NCBI GenBank assembly: GCA_036825755.1
Contig: DAISXR010000113.1
Span: forward strand, 1 to 10,377
Length of the DNA: 10,377 nt
Origin: JAJFTV01 sp036825755
GTDB taxonomy: Bacteria; Chloroflexota; Anaerolineae; Anaerolineales; Anaerolineaceae
Reading direction: 5' to 3'
Part shown: positions 1 through 6,692 of the stretch, piece after piece
Layout of the letters: each line of letters opens with the position of its first letter
Numbering within the stretch: the first letter of the stretch is position 1
Translations under genes and position numbers: made by a program
The notes under the pieces: model-generated
What the model was told of the DNA's origin: nothing
The model's database searches: none
The model's input: only the letters and a program-made list of their open reading frames with translations

Positions 1-530
1 TATACGCTCATGTCCAGCGTGATGCCGCCCAGCACAGCCTCGGTTCCACGTGTGACGCTGGAACCAGCGCCAAACACGTATAAAGGGATCTTCTCTGCAT
101 CGCAGAACGCGACCAGTTTTTCCACATCCGCCTGGCTGCGCGGGCATACCACGGCATCCGGCAGGTTTTCGATTTGATGGCGGCGCAGACGCAGGTCATC
201 GAGCATGCTTTTGCCGTATGCGTTTTTGATGCGCCGGTAGACATCGGTATGGACGTTTTCCTCTCCCACCATGTCCCGCAGAGCCTCCAGAATGCGCGGC
301 TCCAGCCGGCAGGGTAAATCCAGATCCACGGCCTGCTGCCCGGTGGCGCGCGGGGTGACGAAATCAGCATCCAGCAGGCCAAAGGTTTCTTTCATCAGGC
401 GGTACAGGCCGCGGTTTGGGTGTTTGAACTCCGATGGGTCGCCCCATTTGAGCAGCGAGCGGTAGGTGCCCGGCAACGGGGCGTCTTCAATCCAATGCGG
501 GGTAAAACCGGTATGATCTGTTTTGCTCAT
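1..530 (-). CDS. FAD-binding oxidase, alkyl-DHAP synthase (AGPS)-like, N-terminal part, cut by window edge
   Basis: The 176 visible residues begin at an ATG with a good Shine-Dalgarno site (AGGAGAG at 537-543, 6-nt spacer); the 3' part lies outside the window. Residues about 26-32 (LKWGDPS) and 40-52 match the N-terminal region of alkyl-dihydroxyacetonephosphate synthases, and residues 124-161 are the start of a PCMH/FAD_binding_4 domain (PDAVVCPRSQADVEKL, then FGAGSSVTRG, the usual FAD pyrophosphate-binding turn). Family members swap the acyl chain of acyl-DHAP for a fatty alcohol to form the ether bond, but bacterial homologues also include oxidases of unknown substrate. It lies 71 bp after glpD on the same strand, in the operon led by a FadR-type regulator, which suggests glycerolipid or DHAP metabolism. 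The family is confident. The ether-lipid reaction is an inference, because the catalytic C-terminal half is not visible. Confidence 0.85.
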   Translation of the reverse strand, partial: MSKTDHTGFTPHWIEDAPLPGTYRSLLKWGDPSEFKHPNRGLYRLMKETFGLLDADFVTPRATGQQAVDLDLPCRLEPRILEALRDMVGEENVHTDVYRRIKNAYGKSMLDDLRLRRHQIENLPDAVVCPRSQADVEKLVAFCDAEKIPLYVFGAGSSVTRGTEAVLGGITLDMSV

Positions 531-601
531 GGGCTTCTCTCCTGAATGTCAGGTGGTAATGCGGAAGGAATGCGATGGGAAACGAGGGATGAAATTTACG
601 G

Positions 602-2224
602 TTACACGGTCAATGAAACAGCGGTAATTTCGGCTTCCTGGGGAACTTCACCCGGGTGCGGGCTGTAATAGTTCTGCCAGATGCGCAGATACCGTTCTGC
701 TTCCTGGTTCCAGCGCGAATTACTCCAGCCCAGCTCTGATTGAACGATGCTCTGGATACGCGGTAAACAGTCCTGCCCACCGGCCGGAAGCTGCAGTCCC
801 AACCGCACCCGCCGCAGTAGCAGATCATCCAGATGGAGCACACTTTCGCTGCGGGCGGCCAGGCGCAGCTCGGCCCACAGGTTGGGCAGCGAGGCGATGG
901 GGCTCAGTTCTTCTTCCGGACAGTCGAACAAAGCTGGCAGGTTGGCGCCGTGGCGACCGGCCAGATAGCCAACCTGGCGCGGTGAAAGACCGGCCGGTAC
1001 GTGCACCGGTTTGAGCGGGCTGAACATGGTCTGACGCGAATGGGAGAACGAGCGCCCCGAAAAGTGGCTGTGGGCCGCCTGCAACGTTGAATCAGCCATG
1101 ACGCGAAAGGTGGTCAGTTTACCGCCAGCGATGCTGAATAAACCGTGTTCTTCCAGTACAGCATGCGCGCGCGATTCGGCGGACGGATCGGCGGCTCCGC
1201 TGGTGACAATCGGGCGCACACCCGACATGCTGCCCATGATATCTCTGGCAGATATTTCGCAGCCGGGCAGGATGGCCTGGATCACTTCAAGGATGTAATC
1301 CATTTCCTCCTGGCTGGTAAAAGGTTCCGCGCCGGTTTGCCGGTGGTCCAGATCGGTGGTGCCCACCAGGCACACCCCTTCCCAGGGGATGGCAAACATG
1401 GCCCGTTTATCGACGGGATGCATCAGGGTAACAGCCTGCTGAAGCGGCAGGCGGGAACGCTGAAAGATGAGATGGCTGCCGCGCGTCTGGCGGATACGCG
1501 GAGCAGCGCCCAGAGTCTGGCGTAATTCATCCGTCCATGGGCCGGTAGCCTGGATAACCACCCCGGCGTGAACTTCAACCATAGGGCCGTCTGACCGGCT
1601 GGTATCATGCACCAGGGCACCACATACCTGGCCGAGCCGGTCGCGCAGCAAACACTCCACCCGGGCATAGTTCAACGCGTGAGCACCGCTTTGCATGGCT
1701 TCCTGCAACACCCGCAGCACCAGCCGTGAATCATCCACCGCCGCGTCTTCGTAAAGAAAGGCGGCCTCCAACCCATTGGGGTTGAGTTGTGGAACCAGTT
1801 CCGCTGCCTGCCGGGCAGAATAGGATTGATGTTTCCATTTCATGCCGAACAGGTCATACAGGGCAACCCCCAGGCGGAATTGCCATGCAGGGGTATGGTA
1901 AGACTGATAATTGGGCATGACAAACGGCTGCGGGGTTACCAGTCCCGGAACGGTTCGCAGGAGCCAATCGCGCTCGCGCACCGATTCGCGGGTCACATCA
2001 AATTGGCGGCTGCGCATATACCGAAAACCGCCGTGAACCAGCTTGGATGAACGGCTGGATGTGCCGGACGAAAAATCAGTGGCCTCCACCAGCAGACAGT
2101 TCAAACCGGCCAGCGATGCCTGGCGCAGCACGCCGGCTCCGCTGATCCCGCCGCCGATCACCAGCAAATCCCAGGGTTGGGTGATAGCGGACCACAGTCT
2201 CTCGCGATACGCTGAGTCCCACAC
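602..2224 (-). CDS. glpD: FAD-dependent glycerol-3-phosphate dehydrogenase
   Basis: GlpD oxidises sn-glycerol-3-phosphate to dihydroxyacetone phosphate at the membrane and passes electrons to the quinone pool. The 540-residue protein starts with a Rossmann FAD motif (LLVIGGGISGAG, residues 20-31), followed by SSKLVHGGFRYM (59-70), the family signature. It continues with RGSHLIF and GTTDLDH blocks and IAGGKLTTFR near the end of the DAO domain, then a C-terminal DAO_C helical domain, so it is full length (E. coli GlpD is about 501 residues). I chose the GTG at 2224, because AAGGAGG lies 5 nt before it and directly follows the upstream regulator's stop at 2244. An ATG at 2293 would add 23 residues but would overlap the regulator and lack this site. 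Tight spacing (19 nt) shows co-transcription with the regulator. It has no evident transmembrane segment and probably binds the membrane peripherally. Confidence 0.95.
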   Translation of the reverse strand: MWDSAYRERLWSAITQPWDLLVIGGGISGAGVLRQASLAGLNCLLVEATDFSSGTSSRSSKLVHGGFRYMRSRQFDVTRESVRERDWLLRTVPGLVTPQPFVMPNYQSYHTPAWQFRLGVALYDLFGMKWKHQSYSARQAAELVPQLNPNGLEAAFLYEDAAVDDSRLVLRVLQEAMQSGAHALNYARVECLLRDRLGQVCGALVHDTSRSDGPMVEVHAGVVIQATGPWTDELRQTLGAAPRIRQTRGSHLIFQRSRLPLQQAVTLMHPVDKRAMFAIPWEGVCLVGTTDLDHRQTGAEPFTSQEEMDYILEVIQAILPGCEISARDIMGSMSGVRPIVTSGAADPSAESRAHAVLEEHGLFSIAGGKLTTFRVMADSTLQAAHSHFSGRSFSHSRQTMFSPLKPVHVPAGLSPRQVGYLAGRHGANLPALFDCPEEELSPIASLPNLWAELRLAARSESVLHLDDLLLRRVRLGLQLPAGGQDCLPRIQSIVQSELGWSNSRWNQEAERYLRIWQNYYSPHPGEVPQEAEITAVSLTV

Positions 2225-2228
2225 GGTT

Positions 2229-2236
2229 CCCTCCTT
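2229..2236 (-). promoter_or_regulatory. Ribosome binding site that fixes the glpD start at GTG 2224
   Basis: The minus strand reads AAGGAGGG at 2236-2229, then AACC, then GTG at 2224-2222. This near-perfect anti-SD match, placed in the short gap after the regulator's TGA (2244-2246), favours the GTG over the upstream in-frame ATG at 2293. Confidence 0.8.
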
Positions 2237-2243
2237 TTGATTG

Positions 2244-2981
2244 TCAGAATGAACCGGAACGATGTCCGTCCTGTGCCTGTTTCCAGAATTCAATACTTTG
2301 AGTCATTATGCGATGGGTGACATCCGCGGCCAGAGCCGGGTTGTGTTGTGCAGCCGCCTGTTTCAGGGCAGAATAGAAATCGCGGCTGACCTTGCGGGAA
2401 ACAGCCAGTGAAAAATAAAAGGGTGCCATCAGCAGGTAATAATCCTTGAAACCATTGAGAATGAGCGTATAAATGGGATTGTTTGAAAGCACCGTCAGGG
2501 TATGGTGCATACTCCAGTCTGCCTCCGCATAACTGGCGGCATCGTCGGTCAGGCGGTTGAGAATACCCTCCAGAAACTCTTCCACCTGAGCGGGGTGATT
2601 TTCGACTGCAAGAGCAATGTATTCCGGAGCCAGGGCTGTGCGTACCTGCAGGATTTGCGGCACCCATTCAACACTCATGCGCGAGAACTGCGTTTGCACG
2701 ATGGTGGAAAGCGTGTTCATGTTGCCTTCACGCCAGATGTCGCACACACGGGTGGGCTTGCCGTGCTGGATTTCGATCATCCCGTTGGCGGCCAGCTTTT
2801 GCAGAGCTTCACGCAGGGTGGAACGGGTGACCCCCAGCGCCTCGGCCAGGCGGTGCTCATTGGGTAGATTGCTGTGAGCCGGCAGCGAGCCATCCAGAAT
2901 GGAATTGACCAGGCTCTGGTAGGTAAGCTCGGCAGGTTTCTGGGGATTTTCCCATACGGGAAGTGGGGTTTGGTTGGGAAT
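2244..2981 (-). CDS. FadR-type GntR family transcriptional regulator (acyl-CoA-sensing type)
   Basis: This is a winged-helix DNA-binding domain followed by an all-helical FadR_C effector domain, 245 residues from the chosen start (E. coli FadR has 239). The recognition region reads GVTRSTLREALQKLA, then GMIEIQHGKPTRV (wing); E. coli FadR has GVTRTTLRE and IQHGKPTKV at the same places, so contact residues T44, R45, T47, R49, H65 and G66 are kept, while R35 is His. In the C-terminal domain NNPIYTLILNGFKDYY matches E. coli GNPIYGLILNGMKGLY, and the Ser and Trp equivalent to S219 and W223, needed for acyl-CoA response, are present near the end (QSIEFW). The ATT at 2981 follows AAGGAGG with 5-nt spacing. 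An in-frame TTG at 3041 falls inside the promoter -10 region. It is the first gene of an operon with glpD and the AGPS-like gene. Acyl-CoA as ligand is an inference by homology. Confidence 0.88.
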   Translation of the reverse strand: MPNQTPLPVWENPQKPAELTYQSLVNSILDGSLPAHSNLPNEHRLAEALGVTRSTLREALQKLAANGMIEIQHGKPTRVCDIWREGNMNTLSTIVQTQFSRMSVEWVPQILQVRTALAPEYIALAVENHPAQVEEFLEGILNRLTDDAASYAEADWSMHHTLTVLSNNPIYTLILNGFKDYYLLMAPFYFSLAVSRKVSRDFYSALKQAAAQHNPALAADVTHRIMTQSIEFWKQAQDGHRSGSF

Positions 2982-2986
2982 GGGGC

Positions 2987-2993
2987 CCTCCTT
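2987..2993 (-). promoter_or_regulatory. Ribosome binding site suggesting an ATT start for the FadR-like gene
   Basis: AAGGAGG (2993-2987) is followed by GCCCC and ATT (2981-2979), which is in frame with the regulator. No ATG, GTG or TTG lies at a suitable distance. Upstream in-frame codons run into the operator and promoter. Confidence 0.55.
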
Positions 2994-3004
2994 ATACTGC
3001 TGGT

Positions 3005-3021
3005 AAGAGGTCCGACCTCTT
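3005..3021. promoter_or_regulatory. FadR-like operator, perfect 17-bp palindrome
   Basis: AAGAGGTCCGACCTCTT is a perfect inverted repeat: 8-bp arms around one central base. E. coli FadR operators are 17-bp palindromes with the core GGTCnGACC, which is exactly present here; only the outer positions differ. It lies from about +6 to +22 relative to the predicted start of the operon encoding the FadR-like protein, an ideal place for autorepression. Binding itself is an inference. Confidence 0.75.
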
Positions 3022-3032
3022 GATTCAGGTAA

Positions 3033-3061
3033 AGTATACAAAATAAGGAAGGAAAATACAA
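3033..3061 (-). promoter_or_regulatory. Sigma70-type promoter of the fadR-like/glpD/AGPS-like operon
   Basis: On the minus strand TTGTAT (3061-3056), a 17-nt spacer, and TATACT (3038-3033) form a promoter. Transcription would start near 3026, just before the palindromic operator, leaving a leader of about 45 nt to the ATT start. It argues against the in-frame TTG at 3041 as start codon. Confidence 0.65.
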
Positions 3062-3106
3062 CTGGAATGTGCTTATCAATTGGAGGGAGTTAATCCAGAA
3101 GCAGGT

Positions 3107-3868
3107 TTACGGCAGCAGGCGCAAGATTTCGATTTTTCTTTTCCCGATCTGAAAGCGCTCCACGCGGGAGTAACGCTCATGTATGGCTTTCTGGCCCTTA
3201 TCCGACGCAATGGCAGCCAGCGCACCCGGCGCTAAAAAGGGAATGACGGCCTCCAGCAGCCGGTACAGGGGTGAGGTATCCGGCTGCTGTAAATTTTCCG
3301 CCAGTAGCCACTGCGAGTGCAAGCCGTAGGGCACATCCGTTAGCAACAGATCGAACTGCCGGCCGCTGATGTGATTCTGCAGGCTGGCGCGGTCAAGGGC
3401 ATTGGCCTGGAAGCAGACGGTTACCGGAGGTATATTTCCCCCGGTATCCAATAGGTTCTGTAAATAATCTATGCTCGCCAGAGCCTGGCAGTGAGAATCC
3501 TTGCCGTATTGATCCAGCAGAGTCTGGATCTCCTCCCGGCGGCGTTGCAACCCACCCGGTAACAGCAGATCCAAATTTCGCCGGGCTGTCTGTAGCACTG
3601 CGGGGTCCGCATCCGAGGCGGCGATACGAGCGATCTCCGGCCCGTGCAGGAAAGCCAGCACAGCCAGGTGATATGCCCCGCCGCAGCACGGGTCGAAGAT
3701 GGACAACGGCCCGGTTCTACCATCCATCCGCAGGATATTCAAACAACGCTGAAACACCTCGCTCGCCAGCCGGACGGGAAAAGCCGGCTGACCGGCAGCC
3801 GAGTAAAACACCCTTCCGCTGGAAAAGTGTGAGTAATTTGAGTCATCCAGGACAAAACGGTATGGCAT
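3107..3868 (-). CDS. AviRa-like 23S rRNA guanine methyltransferase
   Basis: This is a SAM-dependent Rossmann methyltransferase of 253 residues, about the size of Streptomyces AviRa (about 250). The N-terminal block (SSGRVFYSAAGQPAFPVRLA, residues 16-35) is the AviRa family signature. FDPCCGGAYHL (58-68) is SAM motif I, SDADP (85-89) the acidic loop, and TDVPYG (177-182) the catalytic motif IV resembling those of base N-methyltransferases. AviRa methylates G2535 of 23S rRNA and protects avilamycin producers from orthosomycin antibiotics; in a non-producer the role may be housekeeping or intrinsic resistance. I prefer the ATG at 3868, preceded by an A-rich stretch. An in-frame ATG at 3892 adds 8 residues but lies inside a hairpin, and neither has a clear Shine-Dalgarno site. 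It follows pncB by 44 bp on the same strand. Family assignment is from memory of the signature; the target base is an inference. Confidence 0.75.
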   Translation of the reverse strand: MPYRFVLDDSNYSHFSSGRVFYSAAGQPAFPVRLASEVFQRCLNILRMDGRTGPLSIFDPCCGGAYHLAVLAFLHGPEIARIAASDADPAVLQTARRNLDLLLPGGLQRRREEIQTLLDQYGKDSHCQALASIDYLQNLLDTGGNIPPVTVCFQANALDRASLQNHISGRQFDLLLTDVPYGLHSQWLLAENLQQPDTSPLYRLLEAVIPFLAPGALAAIASDKGQKAIHERYSRVERFQIGKRKIEILRLLP

Positions 3869-3884
3869 TTTTCTATTAAGGAAA

Positions 3885-3906
3885 ATCCCCATCCGTGGAT
3901 GGGGAT
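3885..3906 (-). terminator. Hairpin between pncB and the AviRa-like gene, possible terminator or attenuator
   Basis: Perfect 10-nt arms ATCCCCATCC and GGATGGGGAT are separated by only 2 nt, so about 9 pairs form at most. On the minus strand a short tract ATTTTCC follows. It begins 7 bp after the pncB stop. The weak T-tract suggests partial termination. Confidence 0.5.
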
Positions 3907-3912
3907 CTGTCT

Positions 3913-5481
3913 CTAGTCAATGGTCTCTTCGCCGTTTGTTTCCCAGCGTTTGATCAATTCCTGTTTCAAACGAAACAGCCTGGGGGTAAGCGAAACGTGA
4001 TAAATGTGCGGGTTCAGGATCCGTTTGACGCCCAGATCCAAACGGGACAGATCTTCCTTGCGGCGTTCACGGATTGTTTCGATGGAGACCGGCTTGTAGG
4101 TGATGTGTCCGTTTTTCATCACCTCTTCCAGCAGCGGTTCACAGCGGCTCACCTCACTGCGCTTGAGCTGATGGTATACCTCATGCTGGGTGGGGTGGTG
4201 CAGGGTGATGACTTCCTGGTTACGCGGATCTTCCTCTCGTAGGCCAATCAGATCGGCGTAAGCTTTTCCGCGCTTGTCATACACCCGCCAGACCTCTTTT
4301 TGTCCGGGATTGGGGATCTTGACCGGGTTTTCGGAGATTTTCAGGGCCGGTTTCCACTTGCCGTCTTTTTGAATGGCGACCAGTTTGTACACGCCATCCA
4401 GCGCTGAATCACCGTGCGAGGTGATCAGACGGGTTCCAACACCGTAAACCAATCGTTTGATGACGTCATCCGGCTCCAGACCCAGTTCAGGGGCTTCTTC
4501 CTGGATTTGGGTGAGGATCTGCCACAGCACAATCTCATCCAGTTCATTGGACAGCACGATCTGGGCATTGGGGTAACCGGCATCATTTAATTTTCGCGCC
4601 ACGCGAACGCTCAGGTAAGCCAGGTCACCTGAATCCAGCCGCACACCCACCGGTGTATGGCCTTTACGGCGTAATTCGTCAAAAACCGTGATGGCATTGG
4701 GCAGGCCGCTCTCCAGGCTGTCGATCGTATCGATCAGCAAGAGGCATTCGTCGGGGAACACCTCAGCATAGGCCCGGAAGGCATCCAGTTCGGTGCCGCC
4801 CATGGCCATAAATGCTTGCACCATGCTGTGGGCATGTGTGCCCTTGGGCGGGTAACCCATCAGATAGGACATGCCGGTATTGGAGGTGAAATCCACCCCG
4901 CCGATCAGGGCGGCCCGCGCGCCGGCATTTCCACCGGTGTACTGGGCGCGGCGCATGCCAAATTCGAGCACGGTGTTGCCGCGGCCGGCTTCCTTAATCC
5001 GCGAGGCCTTGGTGGCGATGAGCGTCTGGAAGTTGAGATGGTTGAGCAGCGAGGTTTCCAGTAACTGTGCAATGGCTAATGAGCCGGTGACGACAGTGAG
5101 CGGTGTATTGGGATGCACCACGCGGCCTTCAGGGACGGCATAAATGGTCAGGTTGTCAAAACAAAAGTTTTTGGACAGCCATTCTAAAAAATCATCCTGA
5201 AAGAGCGGCACGCCGGTGCGACCTTTTTGCTGGCGCAGATAATCCAACTCGTGTTTCTGGATCTGCACATTCGACAGCCAGTTCATAAACCATTCCAGGC
5301 CGGCGTTCACACAGTAGCCGGCGTGGTGGATGCCATAATCGGGATAACTTCTAAAAAAGTGATCGAACTGCGCCTGCTGTTCATGAATGCCCATGCGGTA
5401 ATACACCTGCGCCATGGTCAGTTCATACATATCGGTATAAAGGAAACTGCGATTAATATCCTGTTCGTTTGGTGTGGTCAT
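3913..5481 (-). CDS. pncB: Nicotinate phosphoribosyltransferase
   Basis: PncB (EC 6.3.4.21) converts nicotinate and PRPP to nicotinate mononucleotide with ATP, the entry step of NAD salvage in the cytoplasm. The 522-residue protein opens with FLYTDMYELTMAQVYYRMG (13-31), typical of the family. It continues with the N-terminal barrel block LEFGMRRAQ (172-180), GGVDFTSNTGMSYLMG (194-209) and KGTHAHSM (213-220), where H218 fits the phosphorylated catalytic histidine, then GVRLDSGD (279-286), part of the phosphate-binding site, and YGVGTRL (346-352). The ATG at 5481 matches the family N-terminus; the open frame continues upstream to 5739 without family similarity. The gene has its own promoter and follows a terminator, so it starts a new unit that probably continues into the AviRa-like gene. 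The ribosome binding site is weak (GAGAAAG just before the start). Confidence 0.95.
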   Translation of the reverse strand: MTTPNEQDINRSFLYTDMYELTMAQVYYRMGIHEQQAQFDHFFRSYPDYGIHHAGYCVNAGLEWFMNWLSNVQIQKHELDYLRQQKGRTGVPLFQDDFLEWLSKNFCFDNLTIYAVPEGRVVHPNTPLTVVTGSLAIAQLLETSLLNHLNFQTLIATKASRIKEAGRGNTVLEFGMRRAQYTGGNAGARAALIGGVDFTSNTGMSYLMGYPPKGTHAHSMVQAFMAMGGTELDAFRAYAEVFPDECLLLIDTIDSLESGLPNAITVFDELRRKGHTPVGVRLDSGDLAYLSVRVARKLNDAGYPNAQIVLSNELDEIVLWQILTQIQEEAPELGLEPDDVIKRLVYGVGTRLITSHGDSALDGVYKLVAIQKDGKWKPALKISENPVKIPNPGQKEVWRVYDKRGKAYADLIGLREEDPRNQEVITLHHPTQHEVYHQLKRSEVSRCEPLLEEVMKNGHITYKPVSIETIRERRKEDLSRLDLGVKRILNPHIYHVSLTPRLFRLKQELIKRWETNGEETID

Positions 5482-5518
5482 TACTTTCTCGATTTGTAAA
5501 ATTCCAACTCTATTTGAA

Positions 5519-5527
5519 AGTATACCA
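5519..5527 (-). promoter_or_regulatory. Extended -10 promoter of pncB
   Basis: The minus strand reads TGGTATACT (5527-5519), a TGn-TATACT extended -10 that does not need a good -35; none is seen at 16-18 nt. Predicted start near 5512 gives a leader of about 31 nt. It lies between the APH-like stop and the pncB ATG. Confidence 0.65.
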
Positions 5528-5551
5528 TCCGAAAACAGGTTTCCTGCCGGC

Positions 5552-6592
5552 TCAGCTGTGTGAGGCAGAAAAAGGGGACGAAAGTCCCCATACCCACTGT
5601 GCCAAATGATCAAGATTAGGGGCCTGAGCCAGGGCGGGCTGATTTTCAAACAGCGGGCTGAACACGTTGAACTGATGCTGCAGGGCGGCGCACAGGCAGC
5701 GCTGCGGGAACGCAGGCAAAAGATCTTCCGGGAAACCATAGCTATTTAGGAAGACCGAGAGCAGTGATTTATCTGCCGAGAAGAGATCCAGAAACAATGC
5801 GGCCAGTTCGTAGTACAGATCACCAGTCATGCAATCGCCCATGTCAATCAATCCGTTGATATGCCACTCTCCGCCCTCAAATTCACCCAACAGGTGATCG
5901 GCAGTTAGGTCGGCGTGGATGAGGTGCAGCGGATCATCCGCCGGGGGTTGGGCATTTCGCGCCAAGTACCCCTCTGCCTGGGTCGCCAGGTGAGCCGGAA
6001 GCCCCAACCGGGCATACAAAGGCCCATCCACCGCCTGCAGGCGGGATGAAAACCAGCCGTGCAGTCTGGCCTGGTATGCGCTACATTCAACTGGGAAAAC
6101 ATCGGCGGGTTCTTGTGGGACGGGCAGGCTGTGAAACCGGCGCATCATCTGGCCCAGTTGGCGTGCGATGTTGAGTTGATTCTCCTGCGAGATGCGGCTG
6201 CGGTCATCCCGGTAGCTGTTGCCCCGAATGAGGTTGTAGATCAGGTACTGCCACTCGCTTTCAGTTCCGGGAACCTGCCCACTGAACAGGATACGAGCCA
6301 CCGCTAAACCGGGTTGAGCCGCCAACGACGCGTCCACAGCCATTTCCACCCGGGCTGAACGCCGGCCTTCAAACAACGGGCCGAAAAACTTGATCACATA
6401 GCGATCGTCCAGCAAAAATACCGGAAACGTACCCGCTGTACCAGCCCTAATTTGCCGGCACTCGAGGCCGACGCCGGTGCATATCGCCTGGATCACCGGC
6501 GTCCATAGCTCTACTTCCATGAAGTGAGCGGTGTATCCGGCCCGGGTTTGTAAAACCTGCAGATGAGTGATGGAAAGCTGAGGTTCGGTCAT
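5552..6592 (-). CDS. APH/choline-kinase-fold phosphotransferase, hygromycin-B-kinase-like
   Basis: The 346-residue protein has a protein-kinase-like fold of the aminoglycoside phosphotransferase superfamily. VIKFF (66-70) holds the ATP-binding lysine K68, LIYNLIRG (117-124) the hinge, and HADLTADHLL (226-235) the catalytic loop with base D228. GLIDMGDCMTGDLYYELA (247-264) holds metal-binding D250, and its GDxxYELA ending is typical of hygromycin-B kinase relatives. The usual catalytic-loop Asn is His (H233), a variant of this subgroup. The substrate cannot be told: members phosphorylate antibiotics, choline, sugars or unknown metabolites. There is no Shine-Dalgarno site; TAGAAT sits 6 nt before the ATG at 6592, so the mRNA may be leaderless. 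The 3' end of the gene contains its own terminator, separating it from pncB. Confidence 0.85.
   Translation of the reverse strand: MTEPQLSITHLQVLQTRAGYTAHFMEVELWTPVIQAICTGVGLECRQIRAGTAGTFPVFLLDDRYVIKFFGPLFEGRRSARVEMAVDASLAAQPGLAVARILFSGQVPGTESEWQYLIYNLIRGNSYRDDRSRISQENQLNIARQLGQMMRRFHSLPVPQEPADVFPVECSAYQARLHGWFSSRLQAVDGPLYARLGLPAHLATQAEGYLARNAQPPADDPLHLIHADLTADHLLGEFEGGEWHINGLIDMGDCMTGDLYYELAALFLDLFSADKSLLSVFLNSYGFPEDLLPAFPQRCLCAALQHQFNVFSPLFENQPALAQAPNLDHLAQWVWGLSSPFSASHS
5569..5589 (-). terminator. Intrinsic terminator inside the 3' end of the APH-like gene
   Basis: The minus strand reads GGGGAC, loop TTTC, GTCCCC, then five T (5573-5569). The 6-bp G/C-rich stem with T-tract ends before the stop codon at 5552-5554, so it overlaps the last dozen codons. 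It separates this gene from the pncB promoter. Confidence 0.7.
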
Positions 6593-6598
6593 GGGATG

Positions 6599-6604
6599 AT
6601 TCTA
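6599..6604 (-). promoter_or_regulatory. Possible -10 (TAGAAT) for a leaderless APH-like transcript
   Basis: TAGAAT on the minus strand ends 6 nt before the ATG at 6592, placing the transcription start at or next to the ATG. No good -35 is seen. The missing ribosome binding site fits a leaderless mRNA. Confidence 0.4.
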
Positions 6605-6657
6605 CTCGAAGCGATGGATTAGAGACTCATTAGGATATGAGAATCCGGATTGAGTAC

Positions 6658-6686
6658 TTGACTCGCCATACCGGAATCGCTATAAT
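6658..6686 (+). promoter_or_regulatory. Near-consensus sigma70 promoter with no gene behind it
   Basis: TTGACT (6658-6663), a 17-nt spacer and a perfect TATAAT (6681-6686) point in the plus direction, with a start near 6693. No convincing coding frame follows before the convergent hpt gene ends at 6963, so it probably drives a non-coding RNA. Confidence 0.65.
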
Positions 6687-6692
6687 GAATTT

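Noticed and set aside
8..382. Minus-strand frame with many Trp, Arg and Cys residues
   Set aside because: It is another frame of the AGPS-like gene; the true frame gives the FAD-binding motif and has a good ribosome binding site.
1145..1525. Plus-strand frame of 126 codons inside glpD
   Set aside because: It lies wholly antisense to a conserved GlpD region and has no ribosome binding site or recognisable domain.
2982..3041. TTG at 3041 as the start of the FadR-like protein
   Set aside because: It would overlap the -10, lie upstream of the predicted transcript start and translate through the operator; a perfect ribosome binding site lies further on at 2987-2993.
5482..5739. An 86-codon in-frame extension upstream of pncB
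   Set aside because: It overlaps the end of the APH-like gene and its terminator, crosses the pncB promoter and has no family similarity; the family N-terminus begins at the ATG 5481.
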